A stretch of 11,022 nt of DNA from Planctomycetota bacterium (GTDB taxonomy: Bacteria; Planctomycetota; DG-23; SLPQ01): assembly GCA_021160625.1 (NCBI GenBank), contig JAGHCE010000189.1, forward strand, positions 1 through 11,022, written 5' to 3'. The notes below the pieces were generated by a model that saw nothing but the letters and a program-made list of their open reading frames with translations, did no database searches and was not told the origin of the DNA. Shown here one piece after another: positions 1-7,119 of the stretch. The position numbers and the translations under genes were made by a program. How positions within the stretch are numbered: the first letter of the stretch is position 1; the number at the start of each line of letters is the position of its first letter.

Positions 1-693
1 AAGTCCGAGTTCGTCGCCAATATGAGCCACGAGCTGCGCACGCCGCTAAACTCCATCATCGGCTTCGCCGACGTGCTTCTGGGACAGGCCAAAGGCGTCG
101 CCGCCGAGGAGCAGATTCGCTACCTGCAGAACATCCGCAAGGCCGGCTACCGGCTCCTGGAGCTCCTGTCGGAACTCCTGAACTTCGCCCGGCTTGAGAG
201 CGGCCGCGTCCAGGTCAACACCGGGCCGGTCTCGGTGCCCGGCCTCCTGCAAGAGGTCGTCACCAACCTTGAGACCTTGCCCCTGAACTCGAAGCGCCTC
301 GACTTCGCCACGGACGTCGATTCCCGGATGCCCACCGTCATCACCGACGAGGTCAAGCTCAACCAGATACTCACCAATCTCGGCTCGAACGCCGTCAAGT
401 TCACGCCCGACGGCGGCGGCATCACCTTCGGCGCGGCCCTGAGCGGGGCGACTCTGGCCGTTTGGGTGGCGGATTCCGGGATAGGCCTCGACGACAAGGA
501 AAAAGCCCTCATATTCCAGCGGTTCCGCCAGGGCGACTCCGGTCCGGCGCGCAAGTTCGAAGGCGTGGGCCTGGGCCTCTACATCGTCAAGGCCCTGGCG
601 GGCCTTATGGGCGGAGACGTCAAGGTGGAAAGCCGCAAGGGAAATGGCGCCACCTTCACCGTGACACTTCCCGTGGAGCTGATGGACCTGTAG
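1..693 (+). CDS. Sensor histidine kinase, C-terminal part (5' end outside window)
   Basis: This is the catalytic core of a two-component sensor kinase; the open frame runs in from the window edge, so the sensor region is not visible. In the 230-residue fragment the dimerisation/phosphoacceptor helix begins at once with FVANMSHELRTPLN, the H-box, with phospho-accepting His at residue 10. The HATPase_c domain follows: an N-box around Asn130 (LGSNAVKFT), a G1 box DSGIG near 158-162, an F box IFQRF near 171-175 and a G2 box GVGLGLYIVK near 188-197. The protein ends soon after the HATPase domain, so no receiver domain is fused at the C-terminus. A strong terminator 87 bases downstream ends the transcript. 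The partner regulator and the signal cannot be told from the window. Family assignment is certain; specificity is unknown. Confidence 0.95.
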   Translation, partial: KSEFVANMSHELRTPLNSIIGFADVLLGQAKGVAAEEQIRYLQNIRKAGYRLLELLSELLNFARLESGRVQVNTGPVSVPGLLQEVVTNLETLPLNSKRLDFATDVDSRMPTVITDEVKLNQILTNLGSNAVKFTPDGGGITFGAALSGATLAVWVADSGIGLDDKEKALIFQRFRQGDSGPARKFEGVGLGLYIVKALAGLMGGDVKVESRKGNGATFTVTLPVELMDL

Positions 694-780
694 GCCCCAA
701 GCCACAATTTCACCCCTGGTGGGAACAGCCGAAGGCTTCCTGTTGTTACTATCAATGAAGGACCGACACCACCTCCTTCC

Positions 781-828
781 AGGCGGGTGACGAGCGTTCC
801 CCCCACGCTCTCACCCGCCTCATTTTTT
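781..828 (+). terminator. Rho-independent terminator after the histidine kinase
   Basis: The arms AGGCGGGTGA (781-790) and TCACCCGCCT (811-820) pair perfectly. Inside them GAGCGT (792-797) pairs with ACGCTC (805-810), leaving a single bulged C at 791 and a C-rich loop. A run of six T follows at 823-828. The stem is 16 bp, and the T run lies only on the plus-strand side, so this should end plus-strand transcription from the kinase. Confidence 0.9.
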
Positions 829-870
829 CGCCGCCCCTGCGCGACTGTGCAGTATCTTGGCTTTTGCGAC

Positions 871-891
871 TTGGAGCCCAAGCGGCTCCAA
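871..891. repeat. Perfect 8-bp inverted repeat (hairpin)
   Basis: TTGGAGCC and GGCTCCAA flank a CAAGC loop. No T run follows on either strand, so it is not a standard terminator. It lies just outside repeat copy A, on the 3' side of the minus-strand methyltransferase gene, and may act as a transcript-end structure for that gene. Confidence 0.6.
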
Positions 892-909
892 TTAACTGAT
901 GTCCTGCGA

Positions 910-1055
910 CGTGGTGTGCCACGGCGGGTAGACTTGTCCACCAGTGGGGGTCTTCGACCCCTTTTTGCTATGGGGCCGCGCGCGTTGCGCGCGGAAGTCA
1001 ACCGGCCTAATGAGGGCTGTGCCCCTTCTTCCTGCGATACGTAGGGTGTAGCTTG
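910..1055. repeat. Intergenic mosaic hairpin repeat, copy A
   Basis: This noncoding stretch is made of closely packed inverted repeats: CGTGG/CCACG (910-923), CCAC/GTGG (938-947), GGGGTC-TTC-GACCCC (947-961) and CCGCGCGC-GTT-GCGCGCGG (976-994). Bases 934-975 match the complement of copy B at 5763-5804 in 40 of 42 positions. Bases around 999-1035 match copy C at about 7120-7156 in direct orientation (CGGCCTAA, then GAGGGCTGTGCCCCTT). Copy A therefore shares one module with B in inverted orientation and another with C in direct orientation. I see no gene between 829 and 1081. Confidence 0.75.
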
Positions 1056-1081
1056 CCGCTCGTGGCAATACCGGCGCTGCT

Positions 1082-1531
1082 TCAGATCCAGCACCTTACC
1101 CGCCGGGCGTATTCGCGCCACTCTTTGCCCAGCGCCTCTTGCAGGTCCTTCTCCTCGACGGGGATAAACTTCCGGGACATCGCCAGGACGAACGCCGGCA
1201 TGATTATAGTCGGCGTGGCCGTCCCCAGAATCACCGCAAGCCCAAGAAGGGCCAACGCCATCCCGAGATACATAGGGTGTCGGCTGAAGCGATAGGGCCC
1301 CCGTGTGACCAGGCAGGCTGACCGCTCAAAGGGCTTGACGGTCGTCTGGGCATTGTCGAAGAGCCGCGATGCCCAGATGTTCAGCGCGATGCCCACCGCA
1401 AGCCCCACGACGCCAAGGTAGTTCCAGGGCGAGGGAACGAGCCGCCGGAGAGGCAGCAGGAAATGCAGCGCAATCATAGCGACAATCGAGGCCAGAAAGT
1501 ACGAAGGCGGCAAGAATGCCTTGCGCTTCAT
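1082..1531 (-). CDS. Isoprenylcysteine carboxyl methyltransferase-like membrane protein (ICMT/PEMT family)
   Basis: This is a 149-residue integral membrane protein. Hydrophobic segments lie near residues 9-27, 38-54, 88-104 and 105-118. The signature GPYRFSRHPMYLG sits near residues 78-90, followed by an acidic EEKDLQ and then EWREYARRVR near the C-terminus. This pattern is typical of the small bacterial relatives of isoprenylcysteine methyltransferase and phospholipid N-methyltransferase, which use S-adenosylmethionine in the membrane. The bacterial substrate is generally unknown and cannot be inferred here. The ATG at 1531 is preceded by CAGGGGCAC, a modest ribosome-binding site. It lies 52 bases downstream of the fucose isomerase-like gene on the same strand with no promoter or terminator visible between, so the two probably share a transcript. 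Confidence 0.85.
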   Translation of the reverse strand: MKRKAFLPPSYFLASIVAMIALHFLLPLRRLVPSPWNYLGVVGLAVGIALNIWASRLFDNAQTTVKPFERSACLVTRGPYRFSRHPMYLGMALALLGLAVILGTATPTIIMPAFVLAMSRKFIPVEEKDLQEALGKEWREYARRVRCWI

Positions 1532-1583
1532 TTCGTGCCCCTGTCGTTATGGTCCCCGAACCGCAGCCGGCGGCCGGATTTCC

Positions 1584-3308
1584 TCAGTGCCGTCCCGTCC
1601 TTCTCATCTTCGTGGCGTTCTCGCCCCCGTTGATGATGTAGAGAAGCGGCATTGGCCTGTCCACACCTTCTATCCAAGGGGGCCTGGCGCCCCACGGCGT
1701 CGAGGAGAGAACGTTTGCAAGGTCCATCCAATACTCGATGCGCGCGGGTGCGAGGTCCCACGTGGCATGGAAATGATTGGCCGGTGCGTATTGCTTGTAC
1801 TCGGCCATAGTCGCGTACCTGGGTGTGATGAACGTATGCGGCCAGGTCGGCGTCGATGTCTCGCAGACGGCCTCTTCGAGCTTTCCGGGAAGGGCCACCG
1901 TCACCGCCTCGTCCCACACTAAGCTGAACATCCCGCTCGTAACGCTGTAGGCCAGCCGCCCTGCGATGCAGTCGATCCCGCCCGGAGATACGAAGGCTAC
2001 CGAGTTTCCGCCGCCCGGAAAGTAGCCCGGGTCGGCAAGAGGCATCGAAATAGCGGACATAATCTCGTTCTCCGTCGCCCCCGGCTTCCCCGCCCAGTTG
2101 AATGACGCCGAGCCGCTGTTGTCCCCATCAACGAGGCCCTTGTCCCACCACAGGCTCTGGCCCTGCGGCTTGGCGATGCCGAGTTCCCCGGCCTTTGCCT
2201 GTATCTCCCATGGCTCCCAGACCTTCCGGAAGTCCATAAAGAGCGGCGGGGCGCCGCCGGAGAGGTACGTGAAGAACAGCTGCGTCAAGAGCCCCTGCAT
2301 ATCGGCCTCGGTGGCGTATGGCATTACGGACTTGGGGCCGTTGTGGTCAAAGGTGGAGTTGAAAAGCGACTCCATGACGTCGGCCACCGGCAGTGGAATC
2401 CCCCTCCTATCGCTTCCCCATTCGAGCTGGCTCATAAAGCCGCCGCCGACCGCGTTGAGGTCGCGCATAACGTCACGGGTGATAAGGTACATCGCGAGGC
2501 TGGTATTGAAGCGTTCGGAGTCGTCCTCGCCTGAAAGCTCGAGGCGTTTCCCCATGTGGCCGTCCACCCAGGCGCGCAGGGCCTTGAGCTCCTTTTCATC
2601 GTAGGCTTTCTTTTCGAGCATGTCGGCAAGAAGCTTCATATCGAGGCGGGTGATCTCGATACCGAAGGTGTTTCTCGTCGGCAGGACGTGCGCCAGCGCA
2701 GTCTCCATGCCCATAGAGTCGTGCCCCCAGATGACCACTCGCCTGCCCTTGAGGCCCGCCGCCGTGACGGCCGCGTAGCACCAGTCGGCAAGCGCGTCGG
2801 CCGTGCCCTCGGTCATCACCGGGTTCCCCCCGGTGTCGGGCCATGTCCCCACGTTGATGTGTACAAGCCGGCCGTATTGCGATATGGCGCCGCTTGCCGC
2901 GTGCGTGAAGACCACGCCGGGCTTGGGACCGGAGTTGCCACAGGTGAGGTTCAAAGGCGTGTCGGAAGGAAATTGCGTGAGAAGGGAAATCAGTCCCAGC
3001 TGGGGAAACGCCCACGTGTCCGGTACGCACACAAGCGCGTCCACCCCTGCATCGCGAAACTGCTTCGCCACAATGTCGGCCTGTACCTCGCCGTCGACCA
3101 GCACCGGCGACCACACGACACGCACGGGAGAACCATCCGGCATCGTCACACGGGAGGCGATTGTATCCGCGCTCATCGATACGATGTTTGCCGCCCGCTC
3201 GCGGCTGGCCTTGTCTATCCGCGGATCACACGTGGCAAAAACCCCGAAGGTCACCCTGTGCTCCGGCACCCGCCCGGTCGCAACCAGTCTCTCAGCCTTG
3301 GGTATCAC
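1584..3308 (-). CDS. L-fucose isomerase family protein (FucI-like)
   Basis: This is a cytoplasmic aldose-ketose isomerase-type protein of about 574 residues, close to the roughly 590 of E. coli FucI. The N-terminal domain carries FGVFATCDPRIDKASRERAAN; the middle domain follows, then a FucI-type C-terminal domain. By alignment from memory with E. coli FucI (Glu337, Asp361, His528), the metal and catalytic positions are kept: Glu313 in VMESLFNSTFDHNG, Asp336 in YATEADMQGL and His512 in YAPANHFH. The Glu-Asp spacing is 23 against 24. The GTG at 3308 is chosen because a perfect GGAGG (3316-3320) lies 7 bases upstream; a GTG at 3350 would add 14 poorly conserved residues. Sequence is divergent from enterobacterial FucI, so fucose, arabinose or another sugar could be the substrate. 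It is probably co-transcribed with the downstream membrane methyltransferase-like gene. Confidence 0.85.
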   Translation of the reverse strand: MIPKAERLVATGRVPEHRVTFGVFATCDPRIDKASRERAANIVSMSADTIASRVTMPDGSPVRVVWSPVLVDGEVQADIVAKQFRDAGVDALVCVPDTWAFPQLGLISLLTQFPSDTPLNLTCGNSGPKPGVVFTHAASGAISQYGRLVHINVGTWPDTGGNPVMTEGTADALADWCYAAVTAAGLKGRRVVIWGHDSMGMETALAHVLPTRNTFGIEITRLDMKLLADMLEKKAYDEKELKALRAWVDGHMGKRLELSGEDDSERFNTSLAMYLITRDVMRDLNAVGGGFMSQLEWGSDRRGIPLPVADVMESLFNSTFDHNGPKSVMPYATEADMQGLLTQLFFTYLSGGAPPLFMDFRKVWEPWEIQAKAGELGIAKPQGQSLWWDKGLVDGDNSGSASFNWAGKPGATENEIMSAISMPLADPGYFPGGGNSVAFVSPGGIDCIAGRLAYSVTSGMFSLVWDEAVTVALPGKLEEAVCETSTPTWPHTFITPRYATMAEYKQYAPANHFHATWDLAPARIEYWMDLANVLSSTPWGARPPWIEGVDRPMPLLYIINGGENATKMRRTGRH

Positions 3309-3320
3309 CCCGACACCTCC
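3306..3320 (-). promoter_or_regulatory. Shine-Dalgarno that fixes the FucI-like start
   Basis: On the minus strand GGAGG (3320 to 3316) is followed by seven bases and GTG (3308 to 3306). This is the only strong ribosome-binding site near the beginning of the conserved domain. It favours this GTG over the GTG at 3350. Confidence 0.65.
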
Positions 3321-3408
3321 ATTTCCAAAACCGGTTTCCAAAAGCGGCACTTCGCTGACAGGACCGCTTGCATCGGTGCCGAATCAGCGCGGTCGCAATC
3401 ACCGAAAT

Positions 3409-3432
3409 ACTGCACACTATGCAGTGTATACA
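3409..3432. promoter_or_regulatory. Overlapping palindromes upstream of the FucI-like gene (candidate operator/promoter)
   Basis: ACTGCA-CACTA-TGCAGT (3409-3425) is a perfect inverted repeat and overlaps the palindrome TGTATACA (3425-3432). They lie in an AT-rich island about 100 bases upstream of the chosen start. On the minus strand TATACA could serve as a -10 element, but I find no convincing -35 at 16-18 bases. An even-spaced GTATAC core resembles sites bound by GntR/FadR-type sugar regulators; that link is inference. No regulator gene is adjacent. Confidence 0.4.
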
Positions 3433-3611
3433 AATTCTTTTTGCATTCAAAACAATATCTGTACTATCTTGAAGCGTGCCGGGAACGCTGCTGTCACAGC
3501 GGGGAAAAGCACAAGAGTGAAAGGGAAAGGAGTTGCTCCTGGAACAGTATATGCAATGCGTTCTGGCCCAGCCGGTGAACCATGTGCTCCTTTCCGCAGG
3601 CCTTGAATGGC

Positions 3612-3911
3612 TCAAAACTCCCGAAGGGCCCGCGCGCCAATGACCTTGTGGCACACTGCGGCACTCCGTAACCCGGCGTGAAAGGGCTGTTCAAGTGGAG
3701 CGCTTCTCTTTGAAGATATTGCAACGATCACACTGTGGGTGGACCCTGTTGCCTGAACGGGCACGAAGTTGCCCGGCAGTTTTTCCCCGTCCAGGACGAC
3801 CTCCACCCCGTTGGTCCTTGTCGGCAAAAAGTGCCGTGGCAGGCTTATTTCGCGCCATCCCAGCCCCCATTTCTGCGGCCGCGGTCGCGCGCGGCAACGA
3901 TCGGCGAATTC
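3612..3911 (-). pseudogene. Possible gene remnant, GH94-phosphorylase C-terminus-like
   Basis: Directly after the nadB stop codon the same minus-strand frame stays open for about 99 codons, to a TGA at 3614-3612. Its middle reads TNGVEVVLDGEKLPGNFVPV and then QATGSTHSVIVAI, near 3718-3818. From memory this resembles the C-terminal strand pair of GH94 disaccharide phosphorylases, which end in a pattern like GV..V.VDG..I.GN.IP...DG..H.V.V. No GH94 catalytic region is present, the surrounding residues are low-complexity and arginine-rich, and no convincing start or ribosome-binding site precedes it. It could be the tail of a lost gene or chance. The rest of 3433-3611 shows no supportable gene. 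Confidence 0.25.
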
Positions 3912-5516
3912 CTACCGCTTGATAATGAGGTGGCGGCGCCAGTTGAGGTCGTCGCGGTCGGGAAAATCGACACGATGATGCGCGCCGCGGCTTTCGGTTC
4001 GCATCCGCGCAGAGAACGTAATCAGCTTCGCCAGCGTCAGCATATTCTGAACGGCCCAGCCTTCCGGTGTGTCGAACTGCTTGTCCATCACGTACGAAGA
4101 CCAGAAGTCGATGCGCTCCTCGCTCTCGGCCAGCGACCCGGCATCTCGGTCGATCCCCACCTGGCGCCACAAAAGGGACCTCAGCGAGTTCTCCATATCA
4201 CGGACGTCGACGGTGGCCGGACGGCTCTCGGCGACGGCCTCGGCGGCGACGCGCGGCGCGGCGATCTTTTCACCGCGGGCGGCCCGGCCAGCGGCGGCTC
4301 CGGCAGCCCTGCCGTAAACGAGGCCCTCAAGCAGCGAGTTCGACCCTAAGCGGTTTGCTCCGTGAAGGCCCGTGTCCGCCGCCTCGCCGCAGGCGTAGAG
4401 CCCGTTGACGCCGGTCAGGCCCGACCGGTCAACCCGGATGCCGCCGCAGAAGTAGTGGGCACTCGGGCGCACCGGGATCATATCGGTCGAGATGTCGATG
4501 TCGAAAAGTCGGGAGAGCTCGGCCAGCTTCGGGAAGCGCTTGAGGATCGTGTCCTTGTCCAGGTGACGCAGGTCGAGGTACACGTTCGTATCGCGCGTTT
4601 GGGCCATCTGGCGGACGATTGCGCGGCTGACGATGTCGCGCGGAGCGAGGTCGCCGAGGGGATGATAGTTGGGCATAAAGTGAATGCCGAAGCGGTCCCT
4701 GAGCTGGCCGCCTTCGCCGCGAACGGTCTCGGAGATAAGCGTCCGCTCCGTACCGGCGATATAGAGCGTTGTGGGATGAAACTGCACAAACTCCAGGTCC
4801 GAGAGCGTCGCCCCCGCCCTGTAGGCAAGGGCTATCCCGTCGCCGGTGGCGGTGGAGGGGTTCGTGGTTTCGCGGTAGGCATAGCAGGCGCCGCCGGTGG
4901 CGATGATGACACAGGGCGCGTAGAAGACCTCCAGGTTCCCGCCGTGAAGGGCCAAAACGCCCACGACCCTGGAGGCATCGCTTACGACGTCCACAACGAA
5001 GGTGTATTCAAGGATGTCGAGGTCGGCCGTTCGGCGGGCCTTTTCGAGGAGAGTCCTCTCTACCTCGAAGCCGGTTGCGTCGCCGTTGGCGTGGACGATG
5101 CGCGCGCGGGAATGGCCCCCTTCCTGGGTAAAGAGGAGTTCGCCGTCGCTGCGGTCGAACCGGGCGCCCCAGTCGATGAGCTCCCGAACGAGCTCGGGGC
5201 CATCCGTGGTGACGTAGCGGACCACCTCCTCGTCGCAAAGGCCGGCACCGGCCGTGAGCGTGTCGTCGACGTGCGAGTCGGTTGAGTCATCCGTAGAGAG
5301 CACCGCCGCCACGCCGCCCTGGGCGTAGTTCGTGTTCGATTCGCTGGCGGCTTCCTTCGTGAGGACCAGCACGCGCCCGAACCGCGCCGCCTCGACGGCG
5401 GCACGAAGTCCGGCCACGCCGCTTCCCACGACGATCGTGTCGGCCTCGTGCGAGGTCAATGCGGCCGTATCAAAAGAAAGCAGATATCGCTTGCTGCTGA
5501 GGTACTTCTTTACCAT
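3912..5516 (-). CDS. nadB: L-aspartate oxidase
   Basis: This FAD flavoprotein oxidises L-aspartate to iminoaspartate, the first step of de novo NAD synthesis; the family can pass electrons to oxygen or fumarate. The product is 534 residues, the family's usual length. The dinucleotide-binding motif GSGVAG is at 31-36, followed by SNTNYAQGGVAAVL, the active-site region HSRARIVHANGDATG, EFVQFHPTTLY, ETVRGEGGQLRD, the substrate-region APRDIVSRAI, PSAHYFCGGI and HGANRLGSNSLLEGLVYG. The C-terminal domain ends naturally with HHRVDFPDRDDLNWRRHLIIKR. The ATG at 5516 is chosen because an AG-rich ribosome-binding site (GAGAGGAAAGAG) precedes it and a promoter lies at 5581-5608. The frame is open upstream to 5843, but that extension runs through repeat copy B. 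No nadA or nadC is visible, so it appears transcribed alone. Confidence 0.95.
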   Translation of the reverse strand: MVKKYLSSKRYLLSFDTAALTSHEADTIVVGSGVAGLRAAVEAARFGRVLVLTKEAASESNTNYAQGGVAAVLSTDDSTDSHVDDTLTAGAGLCDEEVVRYVTTDGPELVRELIDWGARFDRSDGELLFTQEGGHSRARIVHANGDATGFEVERTLLEKARRTADLDILEYTFVVDVVSDASRVVGVLALHGGNLEVFYAPCVIIATGGACYAYRETTNPSTATGDGIALAYRAGATLSDLEFVQFHPTTLYIAGTERTLISETVRGEGGQLRDRFGIHFMPNYHPLGDLAPRDIVSRAIVRQMAQTRDTNVYLDLRHLDKDTILKRFPKLAELSRLFDIDISTDMIPVRPSAHYFCGGIRVDRSGLTGVNGLYACGEAADTGLHGANRLGSNSLLEGLVYGRAAGAAAGRAARGEKIAAPRVAAEAVAESRPATVDVRDMENSLRSLLWRQVGIDRDAGSLAESEERIDFWSSYVMDKQFDTPEGWAVQNMLTLAKLITFSARMRTESRGAHHRVDFPDRDDLNWRRHLIIKR

Positions 5517-5580
5517 AACTTGCCGCTCTTTCCTCTCTTTCCGGATACTCGCACCCGGAAACCGCCCCTGGCGGCAAACC

Positions 5581-5608
5581 AGTATACCCCCGTCATCCCG
5601 CCACGCAA
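5581..5608 (-). promoter_or_regulatory. Sigma-70-type promoter for nadB
   Basis: On the minus strand TTGCGT (5608-5603) and TATACT (5586-5581) are separated by 16 bases. Transcription would start near 5574, giving a leader of about 58 bases to the nadB ATG. It lies between repeat copy B and the gene. No NAD-responsive operator was recognised. Confidence 0.55.
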
Positions 5609-5650
5609 GATATGCCACTTGCGCCTCGCCTAACCAGCGCCACATATCAT

Positions 5651-5845
5651 TCGTAGGGGTGCCGCCCTCAACGGCGGGTAAACTTGCCGCGCCCGCGGAA
5701 AGCCAGTTGATTGCCACAGACAGCGTCCGTGCCCCCCGTAGCAAAGAGGGGGCGGAGCCCTCCCCCATAGCAGGAAGGGGTCGAAGACCCCCACTGGTGG
5801 ACAAAATCGCCACGGTGCTGGCAAGCGGCCGCCAGTGGCACATGG
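5651..5845. repeat. Intergenic mosaic hairpin repeat, copy B
   Basis: This noncoding stretch lies between nadB and the glycosyltransferase gene. It includes GGGGTC-GAA-GACCCC (5777-5791) and a G-rich/C-rich inverted segment at about 5746-5766. Bases 5763-5804 match copy A in inverted orientation (40 of 42). Bases 5792-5838 match copy C at 7289-7337 in direct orientation, with a shared core that starts CACTGG and ends CCAGTG. CAGTTGATTGCCAC (5704-5717) recurs in C with one change (7246-7259). ACGGCGGGTAA is found in B and C, and with one change in A. The copy ends about 20 bases from the glycosyltransferase stop codon. Confidence 0.75.
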
Positions 5846-5866
5846 CAGGAAGGTGGCGAGGTCCTC

Positions 5867-7111
5867 CTACGGGTGGGTTTGGGGGGCTATAGGGGCGAGG
5901 AGGTCGATGTAATCTGCGGCGAGTTTTTCCCGGTCGAAGTTTGCCTCGACGTAGGCACGGCCCGATTTGCCCATTGCGGCGCGTTTTAACTCGTCCCGCC
6001 GCAGTGTCCCAAGTGCGGCGAGGAACTCGTCGGTGTTTTCCGGCTCTATGGCGATGCCGGAGGCAGCCTCTTCCACTATCCCGCGCGCCTCTCCCGCAAC
6101 GCCCATAATGATGGGCCTGCCGCAGGCCATTATCTCGAAGATTTTCGACGGGATGACGTGCTCGAAGAGCTCGGCTTTCCTGAGGTGCACGAGCACGGCG
6201 TCGCTGGCGGCGAGGAAATCCACGATGCGCCGGCGGGGCTGCTGGCCGGCGAAGATGACGTTCGAAAGAGCCTTCGCGCCCGCCTTTGCCTCGAGCTCGG
6301 CCCGCCTTGCCCCTTCCCCCACCAGGAGGTAGACGAGCCGGTCGTCGTCCCTGGTCTTCTCGGCGGCCGCGAGGACGATGTCCAGCGCGTGGGCCATACC
6401 GATTGTGCCGATGTACGAGCAGACGAACCTGTCCGCAAGGTCGAACTCCTCCCTGACTGCGTCGGCTCCGGCACCGCCGCCGGGCGTAAAGCGCTCGAGG
6501 TCGACGCCGTTTTTCACGACGGCGATCTTGCGGCGCGGCACGCCCCGGCCGGAGAGGATGTCGACGGTGGAGTCGGCCACGGCCACGACAAGCTTCGCGC
6601 GGCGGTAAAGCATCATCTCGATGCCTTCGAGGATTCGGATGATGAACCTGTTGTGAAGTGCCCCTACCGCCACTATCGAGGCAGGCCAGAGGTCGCGCAC
6701 CTCGAAGACGAACGGCCGCCGCAATAGCGTCGATATGACAAAACCGGCCAGCCCCACGAAGAATTGCGGCGAGGTTGCGATCACGACGTCGTAATGACCC
6801 GAGAGCACCGGCAACCCCACAAACACGGCCGAGAGCATAAAGGAGATGTAGGAAAGGGTGCGCTTCAGGAAGCCCTTGTTGGGCGTGGCGTATATCCAGG
6901 AACGCACGACCTCTATGCCGGCAAGGCGCTCGTGCATCAGGACCCGGCCTCGGTAGCCCTCGGGGACAATGCCCGTCGGGTGGTGTGGAAAGGCGGTCAG
7001 CACCGTCACCTTGTGGCCCCGGCGCACCCAGGAGCGCGAGAGCTCGAAGACCCTCGCCGCGGGTGCCCCCATCTCGGGCGGGAAATACTGGGAGACGTAG
7101 AGTATCCTCAT
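5867..7111 (-). CDS. Glycosyltransferase family 4, WbuB-like
   Basis: This is a 414-residue GT-B fold glycosyltransferase that moves a sugar from a nucleotide donor to a growing glycan at the cytoplasmic membrane. The N-terminus ILYVSQYFPPEMGAPAARV followed by RGHKVTVLTAFPHHPTG is characteristic of the WbuB-like subgroup (aminosugar/fucosamine transferases of O-antigen synthesis). Hydrophobic stretches near residues 87-105 and 118-131 suggest membrane association, and FEVRDLWPASIV follows. The C-terminal donor-binding domain shows NGVDLERFTPGG near 205, SYIGTIGMAHALD, and HVIPSKIFEIMACGRPIIMG near 320-338. The ATG at 7111 follows GATGAGG at very short spacing. Repeat copies B and C lie on both sides. 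Acceptor and donor cannot be read from the sequence; with the nearby OPX lipoprotein a role in surface polysaccharide is likely. Confidence 0.9.
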   Translation of the reverse strand: MRILYVSQYFPPEMGAPAARVFELSRSWVRRGHKVTVLTAFPHHPTGIVPEGYRGRVLMHERLAGIEVVRSWIYATPNKGFLKRTLSYISFMLSAVFVGLPVLSGHYDVVIATSPQFFVGLAGFVISTLLRRPFVFEVRDLWPASIVAVGALHNRFIIRILEGIEMMLYRRAKLVVAVADSTVDILSGRGVPRRKIAVVKNGVDLERFTPGGGAGADAVREEFDLADRFVCSYIGTIGMAHALDIVLAAAEKTRDDDRLVYLLVGEGARRAELEAKAGAKALSNVIFAGQQPRRRIVDFLAASDAVLVHLRKAELFEHVIPSKIFEIMACGRPIIMGVAGEARGIVEEAASGIAIEPENTDEFLAALGTLRRDELKRAAMGKSGRAYVEANFDREKLAADYIDLLAPIAPQTHP

Positions 7112-7119
7112 AACCTCAT

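Noticed and set aside
579..1295. Open frames on both strands across the kinase 3' end and repeat copy A
   Set aside because: They cross the kinase stop, the terminator and the repeat hairpins, share the repeat-derived GGLRPL peptide, and have no ribosome-binding site or domain.
2556..3606. Long plus-strand open frames opposite the FucI-like gene
   Set aside because: They are antisense to a gene with clear family motifs, are rich in Arg, Pro and His, and show no recognisable domain or ribosome-binding site. High GC content makes such shadow frames common.
3551..3643. Small plus-strand frame reading MQCVLAQPVNHVLLSAGLEW
   Set aside because: It looks somewhat protein-like, but its ATG is 18 bases from the only AAAGGAG, it has no family I recognise, and it ends after 30 codons. 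Not enough to call a gene.
3912..5843. NadB as a 643-residue protein
   Set aside because: The upstream 109 residues translate repeat copy B and the promoter region. Family length, ribosome-binding site and conserved start all support the ATG at 5516.
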